Below, in pieces: positions 15,099 through 23,524 of a DNA stretch of 64,000 nucleotides. The DNA comes from Clostridia bacterium. GTDB lineage: Bacteria; Bacillota; Clostridia; Oscillospirales; Acutalibacteraceae. The stretch is taken from positions 1 to 64,000 of the forward strand of contig JAFXDV010000013.1 in NCBI GenBank assembly GCA_017521125.1, in the 5' to 3' direction. Below the pieces are notes generated by a model that did not search any database, was not told the DNA's origin, and saw only the letters and a list, made by a program, of their open reading frames with translations. Position numbers and translations under genes: made by a program. Numbering within the stretch: the first letter of the stretch is position 1; each line of letters opens with the position of its first letter.

Positions 15099-16631
15099 AT
15101 GTTTTCAAAAATTCGTAGTATGGGACTGTTCGGAATGGATGCCTATAACGTAGAAATCGAAGCCGATATTACAGGCGGTATGCAGTGCTTTGATATAGTA
15201 GGACTTCCTGATTCTGCAGTAAGAGAATCAAGGGACAGAGTCCGTTCCGCTATTAAAAATTGCGGTTATAAATACCCCTTAGGGCATATCACTGTAAATC
15301 TTGCCCCTGCCGACGTGCGAAAAGAGGGCTCGGTCTACGATTTACCTGTGCTTTTAAGTCTTTTAATAGCAAACAAACAGATTGCTCCGAAAGTTGACCT
15401 TGACGATAGTATTTTCGTAGGGGAGGTCTCTCTGGACGGCAGAGTCCGCAAAATAAACGGCATTTTGGCTATGGCAATAAGCGCAAGACAAAGGGGCATT
15501 AAAAACTTTTTTGTGCCCCTCGATAATGCCGCTGAAGGAGCCGTAGTCCAGGGCATAAATATTTATGGCGTTGAAACGGTAAACGACGTTATTTCCCATA
15601 TTGTAGGGGAGTCTAATTTAACCCCTACAACACCCTTGACGCAAGAAGAATCCTCAAGGGAAAGTATTTTGGATTTCTCTGACGTTAAGGGTCAATCTGC
15701 CGCTAAAAAAGCCTTGGAGATTGCAGCGGCAGGAGGTCATAATATTCTGCTTATCGGCTCTCCGGGAGCAGGTAAAAGTATGCTTGCAAAACGACTGCCC
15801 ACAATACTTCCCGAGATGACCTTTGAGGAAACGATAGAGACCACAAAAATCTATTCAATAGCAGGAGAGCTTGATTCAGGCAGTCCCCTTATTTCTACAA
15901 GACCCTTCCGTTCTCCTCATCATACAGTATCTTCCAGAGGACTTTCAGGAGGGGGTTCGATTCCACGCCCCGGAGAAATATCCCTTGCCCATAACGGAGT
16001 TTTGTTTCTTGATGAATTGCCTGAATTTGGCCGTGACGTTATGGAAACATTAAGACAACCCTTAGAGGACGGAAAGGTAACAATTTCAAGGGTTGCAGGC
16101 TCTCTTACCTATCCAAGCGAGGTAACATTAGTTGCTGCAATGAACCCTTGCCCTTGCGGTTTTTATGGACATCCCAACCGCAAGTGTACCTGTACTTCAA
16201 ATGCGGTAAATAGGTATCTTGGTAGAATTTCAGGACCTATGCTTGACCGACTTGATTTACATATCGAGGTACCACCTGTAGATTACGAGTCACTAAAATC
16301 TAAGGGAAACGAGGAAACAAGTGAAGAAATAAGAAAAAGGGTTAATGCAGCAAGACAGATTCAAAACATTCGCTATGAGGGGACAGGAATTACCTGTAAC
16401 GCAAGGCTTTTACCATCAATGCTTAGTGAATTTTGTCAGATGACCGATGATGCCGAAGCACTTCTCAAAGCCTCTTTTGACAGGCTCGGAATGTCGGCAA
16501 GAGCGTATGACAGAATTTTAAAGGTGGCCCGCACCATAGCCGACTTGAATGCAAAAGAAAAAATAGAAATGTCACATATTGCCCAAGCCATTCAGTTCAG
16601 AAGTTTGGACAGAAAATATTGGGGAGAATAG
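15099..16631 (+). CDS. YifB/ComM-family Mg-chelatase-like AAA+ ATPase
   Basis: A 510-residue protein of normal length for the family. The N-terminal part (about 1-170) is a Lon-protease-like ChlI domain, followed by an AAA+ core with Walker A GSPGAGKSMLAKRL (~220) and Walker B GVLFLDELPEF (~298), and a C-terminal Mg_chelatase_C domain. The family includes ComM, a hexameric helicase that helps branch migration during natural transformation. A cysteine-bearing loop (PCPCGFYGHPNRKCTCT) is characteristic. The gene has its own terminator and reads divergently from the TtcA-family gene. Confidence 0.92.
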   Translation: MFSKIRSMGLFGMDAYNVEIEADITGGMQCFDIVGLPDSAVRESRDRVRSAIKNCGYKYPLGHITVNLAPADVRKEGSVYDLPVLLSLLIANKQIAPKVDLDDSIFVGEVSLDGRVRKINGILAMAISARQRGIKNFFVPLDNAAEGAVVQGINIYGVETVNDVISHIVGESNLTPTTPLTQEESSRESILDFSDVKGQSAAKKALEIAAAGGHNILLIGSPGAGKSMLAKRLPTILPEMTFEETIETTKIYSIAGELDSGSPLISTRPFRSPHHTVSSRGLSGGGSIPRPGEISLAHNGVLFLDELPEFGRDVMETLRQPLEDGKVTISRVAGSLTYPSEVTLVAAMNPCPCGFYGHPNRKCTCTSNAVNRYLGRISGPMLDRLDLHIEVPPVDYESLKSKGNEETSEEIRKRVNAARQIQNIRYEGTGITCNARLLPSMLSEFCQMTDDAEALLKASFDRLGMSARAYDRILKVARTIADLNAKEKIEMSHIAQAIQFRSLDRKYWGE

Positions 16632-16639
16632 GTAAAACA

Positions 16640-16669
16640 AGCACACGAAAAATTTCGTGTGCTTTTTTT
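16640..16669 (+). terminator. Terminator after the YifB gene
   Basis: Stem AGCACACGAAA/TTTCGTGTGCT with a 3-nt loop followed by a run of seven T. Classic intrinsic terminator. Confidence 0.9.
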
Positions 16670-16679
16670 AAAAAATATA

Positions 16680-16708
16680 ATGACAATATTTAAAATATTT
16701 GTTATAAT
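16680..16708 (+). promoter_or_regulatory. Promoter of the polA-mre operon
   Basis: ATGACA (16680-16685), 17 bases, TATAAT (16703-16708), ahead of an AT-rich leader and GGGAGAAGG before the polA ATG. Confidence 0.6.
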
Positions 16709-16746
16709 AAATATAATTATAACTATAACTATTTGGGAGAAGGAAA

Positions 16747-19278
16747 ATGAAGCTACTTGCCATCGACGGAAACAGTATAATAAACCGTGCGTTTTACGGT
16801 ATCAAGCTGCTCACCACAAAGGACGGCAGATATACTAATGCAGTTTATGGCTTTATAAACATTTTAAACCGTCTCAAAGAACTTGAAAATCCTGATGGTA
16901 TTGCAGTAGCTTTCGACCTTAGAAAACCAACCTTCCGCCACCAAAAATATGCCGAGTATAAGGCGGGCAGACACGCTATGCCTGAGGAACTTGCCTCTCA
17001 GTTTGCACCATTAAAAGATTGGCTCAGAGCTATGGGCTATAAGGTTATCGAGTGTGAGGGCTATGAGGCAGATGATATTTTAGGTACCCTTGCAAGAATG
17101 AGCGAAGAAAGCGGAAACGAATGTGTCATAGCCACAGGGGATAAAGACTCTCTTCAGCTCATTTCCGATAACGTTCGTGTTCTCCTTACCACCACCAAAG
17201 CAGGAGGACCTGAGGTAACGAACTACGATAAAAAAGCCCTTTTTGACAAATATGGGTTGACTCCCTCTCAAATGATAGAACTAAAAGCACTTATGGGCGA
17301 TTCTTCTGACAACATCCCAGGTGTCGCAGGTGTAGGAGAGAAAACCGCAACCGACCTTATTACAAGATTCGGCTCGATTGATTATATCTACGACCATATT
17401 GACGAAATCGACGTAAAAGAGGGAGTAAGAGCCAAACTTAAAAACGATAAGGAAAATGCTTTCTTCAGCCGTTGGCTTGGTACAATTTGTAAAGAGGCTC
17501 CCATAATACAGGAAATTGAAAATTATAAAATTGTCGAGATGGACAACTCGAAAGTTGCTACTATAATGACAAATTTAGAGTTTTTCGGCCTAATGAAAAA
17601 GATGGGTATTGACTCCTCTGCCGCCGCAGAGGTAGTGCAAGATGAAGCGCAGACCTTTTGTGAAACTTGTGCCGATGAATTTAAGGGAGATAAAATAGAT
17701 ATACTCTTTAATTTTGAAACAGAAAACTTTACCGCTACCGACGGCACAAAAATATGCAAACTCAGTCACGAACAAGCCTTCAAGATTTTAGAGGATGAAA
17801 AAGTTTCCAAAAGGGTAAATGACCTTAAAAATCTTCATAAATATTGCGCCAAAAAAGGCATAGAAATTAAAAACGTTATTTTTGACAGTCTACTTGCGGG
17901 CTATCTTTGTAACCCTTCATCAAATTCATACGAGCTTGACCGTCTCGCCGCAGAATACGGTGTAACCGTTAATTTTGAGGGAGAAGAGGAGCTTAAAAAG
18001 ACTGCAATATTCTCCCTTGTTTGCGACAAACTGCAAAAAGAGCTTGAGGCAAACGGACAAGCCTCTCTGCTTTCAGGGATAGAGCTTCCTTTGGCCAAAG
18101 TCTTGGGAGATATGGAGCTTGAGGGTATCTTAATTGATGCCAAAGCTTTAAAAACACACGGCGAAGAACTTACTGTTCGTATAGCAGAACTCGAACAAAG
18201 AGTTTACGAGCTTGTTGGTTATGAATTTAACCTTAATTCACCAAAACAGCTTGGAGTTGCTCTTTTTGAAAAATTAGAACTTCCCGCAAAAAAGAAAACT
18301 AAAAGCGGATATTCAACAGGCGCCGAGGTTTTAGAGGAACTAAAGGATGCTCACCCTGTTATAACCTATCTTTTGCAGTATCGCACCTTAGCAAAACTAA
18401 AGTCCACATATTGCGATTCACTTCTTTCGGCAGTAGCAGAAGATGGCAGAATTCACTCTACCTTTAATCAGACCGAAACCCGAACAGGAAGAATAAGCTC
18501 TTTAGAGCCAAATCTTCAAAACATTCCTGTTAGAACAGATGAAGGCAAAGTGTTTAGAAAATTCTTTGTCGCAAGGCAGGGCTACACCCTTTGCGATGCC
18601 GACTATTCTCAGATTGAACTTCGTGTCCTTTCCCATATGGCAGGGGACGAGAATATGATAAACGCCTTTAATTCAGGGGAAGATATCCATACCGCCACTG
18701 CCGCACAGGTTTTCAATATGCCTACCGATATGGTAACTCCGCTTATGAGAAGCAGAGCAAAAGCCGTTAACTTCGGTATAGTTTACGGAATAGGTGCTTT
18801 TTCTCTTGCTAAGGATATAGGCGTAACAAGAAAAGAAGCGGCAGAGTATATAGATAGTTATCTTGCAACCTATCCGCAGATTGATAAATTTATGAGAGAA
18901 ACAATAGAAAATGCCAAGGAAAACGGCTTTGTTACAACACTCTTTAACAGACGTCGCTATTTGCCTGAACTTGCATCCTCTAACCATATGCTAAAAGCTT
19001 TTGGAGAAAGGGTAGCTAGAAACGCACCAATTCAGGGCACAGCGGCAGATATCATTAAAATTGCAATGATAAACGTAAGCCACCGTCTGAAAGCCGAAAA
19101 GCTTGATGCAAAACTGATTTTACAGGTGCACGATGAACTTATAATCGAGTGTAAAGAGGAAATCAAGGAGAAGGTAAGCGCATTGCTCAAAGAAGAAATG
19201 GAAAAAGCCGCAACAATGAAAGTAAACCTTACTGCAGACGTTAGTGTTGGCAGTAGTTGGTATGAGGCAAAGGAATGA
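16747..19278 (+). CDS. polA: DNA polymerase I
   Basis: An 843-residue family A polymerase. Residues 1-280 are the 5'-nuclease domain (FDLRKPTFRH, GYEADDILGT, GDSSDNIPGVAGVGEKTA). The middle region is in the place of the 3'-5' exonuclease, but its metal ligands look lost: the D-x-E strand reads FETE and later aspartates are not seen where expected. The polymerase core has motif A (DADYSQIELRVLSH), motif B (RSRAKAVNFGIVYG) and motif C (QVHDELIIE). It fills gaps in repair and removes RNA primers. It starts an operon in which the next gene begins within its last codons (ATGA overlap). Confidence 0.97.
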   Translation: MKLLAIDGNSIINRAFYGIKLLTTKDGRYTNAVYGFINILNRLKELENPDGIAVAFDLRKPTFRHQKYAEYKAGRHAMPEELASQFAPLKDWLRAMGYKVIECEGYEADDILGTLARMSEESGNECVIATGDKDSLQLISDNVRVLLTTTKAGGPEVTNYDKKALFDKYGLTPSQMIELKALMGDSSDNIPGVAGVGEKTATDLITRFGSIDYIYDHIDEIDVKEGVRAKLKNDKENAFFSRWLGTICKEAPIIQEIENYKIVEMDNSKVATIMTNLEFFGLMKKMGIDSSAAAEVVQDEAQTFCETCADEFKGDKIDILFNFETENFTATDGTKICKLSHEQAFKILEDEKVSKRVNDLKNLHKYCAKKGIEIKNVIFDSLLAGYLCNPSSNSYELDRLAAEYGVTVNFEGEEELKKTAIFSLVCDKLQKELEANGQASLLSGIELPLAKVLGDMELEGILIDAKALKTHGEELTVRIAELEQRVYELVGYEFNLNSPKQLGVALFEKLELPAKKKTKSGYSTGAEVLEELKDAHPVITYLLQYRTLAKLKSTYCDSLLSAVAEDGRIHSTFNQTETRTGRISSLEPNLQNIPVRTDEGKVFRKFFVARQGYTLCDADYSQIELRVLSHMAGDENMINAFNSGEDIHTATAAQVFNMPTDMVTPLMRSRAKAVNFGIVYGIGAFSLAKDIGVTRKEAAEYIDSYLATYPQIDKFMRETIENAKENGFVTTLFNRRRYLPELASSNHMLKAFGERVARNAPIQGTAADIIKIAMINVSHRLKAEKLDAKLILQVHDELIIECKEEIKEKVSALLKEEMEKAATMKVNLTADVSVGSSWYEAKE

Positions 19279-20102
19279 GAAAAATAATCTTTGTCTGTAC
19301 CGGAAACACCTGTCGAAGCCCAATGGCAGAAGGATATTTAAAATCAAAACAAACCGATTTTGAAATAATAAGCCGAGGCCTTACGGCAGATGGTTTGCCG
19401 GTCTCTAGTAATAGTAAAATTGCTATGGAGAAAATAGGAATTGATATTTCCTCCCATACCTCGAAACAATTAACAAAAGAAGAAGCAGATAGTGCACACC
19501 TTATTGTTTGTATGTCACCCTCCCATGCCCAATTTTTAACATTTGCAGGTGTAGATGAGGAAAAAATCAGGGTTTTAGGGGTAGATGACCCTTATGGTTG
19601 CGACCTTTCTGTATATGAAGAGTGCCGTGACCAGATTATTAAAGGCATCGACAAGCTATTTAATGGTGTTGACATTCGAGAATTTAAAGAAAAAGATGAG
19701 ATATATATTGCCATGCTTGAAAAGGAATGCTTTTCAGAGCCTTGGAGCGAAAAAGCAATATTAGATGCAAAAGAAAATAATACACTTTTTGTTGTTGCCC
19801 AAGCAGAAGAAAAAATTATCGGCTACGCAGGACTTCAAATTGTCTTGGACGAGGGATATATAACTAACGTTGCTGTAACAAAGGAGCATAGGGGCAAGGG
19901 CGTGGCAAAAGCTCTTATGGAAAAACTTTTTAAAATAGCGGAAGAAAAAGACTTAGCATTTATTACCTTAGAGGTAAGAGAGTCTAATCTTGCCGCAATA
20001 AATCTCTACAAAAAGTTGGGATTTGAAAAAGAGGGAGAACGTAAAAATTTTTACGTAAACCCAAAAGAAAACGGACACATAATGACTAAAAGGAGAAAAT
20101 AG
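19275..20102 (+). CDS. LMW protein phosphatase-RimI acetyltransferase fusion
   Basis: A 275-residue two-domain protein. Residues 1-135 are a low-molecular-weight protein tyrosine/arginine phosphatase: FVCTGNTCRSPMAEG holds the C-x5-R loop and VDDPYG the catalytic DP. Residues about 140-275 are a RimI-type GNAT acetyltransferase (SEPWSEKAI, VTKEHRGKGVAKALM with the acetyl-CoA loop, EVRESNLAAINLYKKLGF). RimI acetylates the ribosomal protein S18 N-terminus and is commonly encoded beside tsaD, which follows here after 5 bases. The two enzymes are normally separate genes, and no frame break is seen, so this is a genuine fusion in the sequence given. Confidence 0.9.
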   Translation: MRKIIFVCTGNTCRSPMAEGYLKSKQTDFEIISRGLTADGLPVSSNSKIAMEKIGIDISSHTSKQLTKEEADSAHLIVCMSPSHAQFLTFAGVDEEKIRVLGVDDPYGCDLSVYEECRDQIIKGIDKLFNGVDIREFKEKDEIYIAMLEKECFSEPWSEKAILDAKENNTLFVVAQAEEKIIGYAGLQIVLDEGYITNVAVTKEHRGKGVAKALMEKLFKIAEEKDLAFITLEVRESNLAAINLYKKLGFEKEGERKNFYVNPKENGHIMTKRRK

Positions 20103-20107
20103 CGTAA

Positions 20108-21115
20108 ATGCTAATACTTTCAATTGAGTCCTCCTGTGATGAAACCGCAGTAGCGGTAACCGAGGAAAGAAATGTGCTTTCATCGGTTATAAATACTCAA
20201 ATCGAGGAGCATAAAATTTACGGCGGAGTAGTGCCGGAAATAGCCTCTCGCAGACACTGTGAAAATATTTCTTTAGTCTGCGAAGAAGCACTTAAAAAAG
20301 CAAATAAAACCTATAAAGATTTGGATGCAATCGCCGTAACCTTTGCACCTGGACTGATAGGCGCTTTGCTTGTGGGTGTGAACTTTGCAAAGGGACTTGC
20401 AATGTCCCTTGACATTCCACTTATTCCCGTTCACCATCTCCGCTCCCATATAGCCGCAAATTATCTGACACATAAAGAGTTAGAACCACCCTTTTTATGC
20501 CTTACCGTTTCAGGCGGAAACAGTATCATTACTGAGGTAAAAGATTATACCACCTTTAAAATTGTGGGTGCTACACGTGATGATGCGGCAGGTGAATGCT
20601 TTGATAAATCTGCTCGTGCTATGGGACTTGCTTACCCCGGTGGTGTAACACTTGACAGAATTGCAACAACCCCTGACTTTAAGAAATATCCGCTACCAAC
20701 TCCAAAGGTAGAGGGAAGTGAGTATGATTTTTCATTCTCAGGGCTCAAAACGGCAGTTATCAATTTAATACATAACGCTAGCCAAAAGGGAGAGGAAGTT
20801 GACGTTCCTGTCCTTGCCGCAACTCTTAGGGCAAAGGTTAGCGATATGCTGGTCCAAAACACAATGAAAGCTGCCGAAAATCTTGGTTATAATAAAATAG
20901 TCCTTGCAGGTGGAGTTTCGGCTAATAGCGAACTTAGAAGAAAAATGGATGAAGAATGTAAGAATAGGGGCTTTTCTCTATATTATCCTGAAATTTGCTA
21001 TTGTGGAGATAATGCTGCAATGGTGGGAGCACAAGCTTACTTTGAAATAAAAGCAGGGCATACTGCTGACGAGAGCCTTAATGCTTTTGCAACAATGCCC
21101 ATTGACTATATTTAG
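20108..21115 (+). CDS. tsaD: tRNA N6-threonylcarbamoyladenosine transferase
   Basis: A 335-residue ASKHA-fold protein. SIESSCDETAVAV begins it and PVHHLRSHIAANY holds the HxxxH metal site; the ATP-binding loops SGGNS and LAGGVSANSELR are present. It transfers the threonylcarbamoyl group to A37 of ANN-decoding tRNAs, together with TsaB and TsaE, which are not in this window. It sits directly after the RimI-containing gene and 14 bases before mreB in the same transcription unit. Confidence 0.96.
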   Translation: MLILSIESSCDETAVAVTEERNVLSSVINTQIEEHKIYGGVVPEIASRRHCENISLVCEEALKKANKTYKDLDAIAVTFAPGLIGALLVGVNFAKGLAMSLDIPLIPVHHLRSHIAANYLTHKELEPPFLCLTVSGGNSIITEVKDYTTFKIVGATRDDAAGECFDKSARAMGLAYPGGVTLDRIATTPDFKKYPLPTPKVEGSEYDFSFSGLKTAVINLIHNASQKGEEVDVPVLAATLRAKVSDMLVQNTMKAAENLGYNKIVLAGGVSANSELRRKMDEECKNRGFSLYYPEICYCGDNAAMVGAQAYFEIKAGHTADESLNAFATMPIDYI

Positions 21116-21129
21116 AAAGAGGATAAAAT

Positions 21130-22149
21130 ATGTTTACAAGAGATATTGGAATTGACCTCGGCACCGCAAATACCCTTGTTTGCTTAAAGGGTAAAGGTAT
21201 TATAATGAGAGAGCCTTCGGTTGTAGCTTACGACGTTAGAAACGATACAGTAAGAGCGGTAGGCACCGAAGCAAAGGAAATGATAGGCAGAACACCTGGC
21301 TCTATCGTTGCCGTAAGACCTCTTAAAAACGGAGTTATTGCAGATTATGACGTTACCGCTGCAATGCTTAAAAGATTCATAAAACTGTGTCTTAAGGGAT
21401 CCCCTTTCTCAAGAGTAAGGGTTGTAATCTGCGTACCTGCAGGTGTAACCGAGGTTGAAAGCCGAGCCGTACAGGATGCAGTAAGACTTGCAGGAGCAAC
21501 CGACATTGACATAGTAGAGGAACCAATGGCTGCCGCAGTAGGTGCAGGACTTCCTGTATGGGATGCCACAGGAAATATGGTTGTTGATATGGGTGGCGGA
21601 ACCACCGAGGTTGCAGTAATCTCTCTTGGCGATATCGTAACCGCACAGTCTATAAAGACCGCCGGCGATGACCTTGATGAAGCAATTATCAACTATATAA
21701 GAAAGAAATATAATCTTCTTATAGGTGAGCGTACTGCAGAGCAAATAAAGATTGAAATCGGTTCAGCGCTTCCTCTTGAGACCGAAACCTCTGTAGAAAT
21801 CAAGGGCAGAAACCTACTTGATGGTTTGCCAAAGAATATTGTAATTACCTCCGAAGAGGTAAGAGAGGCAATGGAAGACCCCATTAACGTAATAGTCGAG
21901 GCGGTAAAGACAACTTTAGAGAAAACACCGCCCGAACTTTCTGCCGACATTATCGAAAGAGGTATTACTTTAACAGGCGGAGGAGCACTACTTCGTGGTA
22001 TTGACCAGCTTATAAGTCGTGAAACAGGAATGGCAGTTAATATTGCAGATAATCCTCTTGACTGTGTGGTAGAGGGAACAGCTAAAAGACTCGAGCCGGG
22101 TAACGGCTTTGATAACTATGTTTTCCGTAGAGGCAAAAATTATAGGTAG
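21130..22149 (+). CDS. mreB: Rod-shape-determining actin homologue MreB
   Basis: A 339-residue actin-fold protein of standard length. [13 protein letters not shown] is the phosphate 1 loop, [16 protein letters not shown] phosphate 2, and [10 protein letters not shown] the adenosine-binding loop. It forms membrane-bound filaments that organise lateral wall synthesis. mreC, mreD and PBP2 follow in order with gaps of 3-10 bases, so they are one operon and act as one elongation complex. Confidence 0.97.
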   Translation: MFTRDIGIDLGTANTLVCLKGKGIIMREPSVVAYDVRNDTVRAVGTEAKEMIGRTPGSIVAVRPLKNGVIADYDVTAAMLKRFIKLCLKGSPFSRVRVVICVPAGVTEVESRAVQDAVRLAGATDIDIVEEPMAAAVGAGLPVWDATGNMVVDMGGGTTEVAVISLGDIVTAQSIKTAGDDLDEAIINYIRKKYNLLIGERTAEQIKIEIGSALPLETETSVEIKGRNLLDGLPKNIVITSEEVREAMEDPINVIVEAVKTTLEKTPPELSADIIERGITLTGGGALLRGIDQLISRETGMAVNIADNPLDCVVEGTAKRLEPGNGFDNYVFRRGKNYR

Positions 22150-22159
22150 GTGAAAAATC

Positions 22160-23020
22160 TTGCGATTTTTCTTTCGCAGCAGACAGTTTAAAATTATTGC
22201 AGCTATAGTAGCGGCGGTTATTGTTTTAACTTCAACTTTTGGAATAATCGGTAGATATATGTCACCTCAGGCAAGTCTTGTAGGTGCAGTAGTTGCGCCC
22301 TTTCAAAAGATGGCAACCACTGTGGGCAATTTTTTTAAAAATGCCGATAAAAGATGGAACGATGGAGATAAACTTGCTGCCGAAAACGATGAACTCAAAA
22401 AGGAAATTGATAAGTTAAAGGGAGAGCTTGTTGACTATCAGACTGCAGTAACCGAGAATGAGTTTTATAAAAAATATCTTGAAATTAAGGATACCAATTC
22501 TGATTTCGAGTTTTGTCCTGCTATGCTAATTTCAAATGACCCTGATGATATTTTTAAGGGCTTTGTAATTGATTCAGGTACAAATGACGGTATAAAACTT
22601 TATGACCCTGTTATTACCGAGTCTGGTCTCGTGGGCTACATAACAGAGGTTGGAATAACCACGTCTAAGGTTACAACCATTCTTTCCCCCGAGCTTGTTT
22701 GCGGAGTGTACGATTCAAGAACCAACGATGCAGGTGCCGTTTCAGGAGACCGTGAGCTTTCTAAAAACGGTATGACCAAGCTTTATAATCTTCCTCGTTC
22801 TTGTGACGTTACGGTTGGAGATATAATCGTTACGTCCGGAAGCGGAATTTTTCCTGATAAAATTATAATCGGCACCGTTGGAAATATCCAAAGTGACCCT
22901 GTTTCATCCTCACTCTATGCAGGTATTATCCCTGCGGTAGATTTTGATGATATTCGAAATGTGATGGTAATTACATCTTTTGAGGGCAAGGGAAATACCC
23001 TTATTGGAAAGGGAGAATAG
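22160..23020 (+). CDS. mreC: Rod-shape-determining protein MreC
   Basis: A 286-residue protein with one N-terminal membrane segment (about residues 11-30), a coiled coil near 65-105 (AAENDELKKEIDKLKGEL) and a beta-rich outer domain. It starts at a TTG (22160), with GTAGGTG 7 bases upstream; no better start exists. It links MreB and PBP2 outside the membrane. Ten bases follow mreB and three precede mreD. Confidence 0.92.
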   Translation: MRFFFRSRQFKIIAAIVAAVIVLTSTFGIIGRYMSPQASLVGAVVAPFQKMATTVGNFFKNADKRWNDGDKLAAENDELKKEIDKLKGELVDYQTAVTENEFYKKYLEIKDTNSDFEFCPAMLISNDPDDIFKGFVIDSGTNDGIKLYDPVITESGLVGYITEVGITTSKVTTILSPELVCGVYDSRTNDAGAVSGDRELSKNGMTKLYNLPRSCDVTVGDIIVTSGSGIFPDKIIIGTVGNIQSDPVSSSLYAGIIPAVDFDDIRNVMVITSFEGKGNTLIGKGE

Positions 23021-23023
23021 CCT

Positions 23024-23521
23024 ATGACCGATAAAAGACAAAAAATACTGGCAAACGCAGTTAATTTCTCTCTAATCGGCGTCATATTTATTTTTCGCTA
23101 TAGCGGACTTTTTGTTTTGAATATAGGAGAGGCTACCTCAATTATGATACTCCCGTTAATTGTTGCTATTTCTATATTTTTTGGAGAGTTCAGCGGCTTT
23201 ATGGCAGGGCTTGTATCAGGTATTCTTTTAGATACTCAGGTGGTAGGTTCTTCCTGTTTTAATCTTTTTGCGCTAATGCTTTTAGGACTATTAAGCGGAC
23301 TTTTTTCCACATATCTACTTAACAAAAATTTAAACTCTGCAATCTGCCTTTCATTAGGTGCAAGCTTTCTTTATTTCCTGTCAAGGTATTTATTTCTTTT
23401 TGCATTTCAGGGTAGTCCATTAAACTTTAATTATTTTATTTCATATTTAATTCCATCAGTAATTTACACGTCCATTTTCATAATTCCATTTTATTATTTA
23501 GAACGTTTATTAAGGAGATAG
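23024..23521 (+). CDS. mreD: Rod-shape-determining protein MreD
   Basis: A 165-residue integral membrane protein with about five hydrophobic segments, of the size and place expected for MreD. Sequence is poorly conserved in this family; the call rests mostly on position between mreC and the PBP2 gene, and the short charged N-terminus and hydrophobic profile agree. Confidence 0.85.
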   Translation: MTDKRQKILANAVNFSLIGVIFIFRYSGLFVLNIGEATSIMILPLIVAISIFFGEFSGFMAGLVSGILLDTQVVGSSCFNLFALMLLGLLSGLFSTYLLNKNLNSAICLSLGASFLYFLSRYLFLFAFQGSPLNFNYFISYLIPSVIYTSIFIIPFYYLERLLRR

Positions 23522-23524
23522 TTT

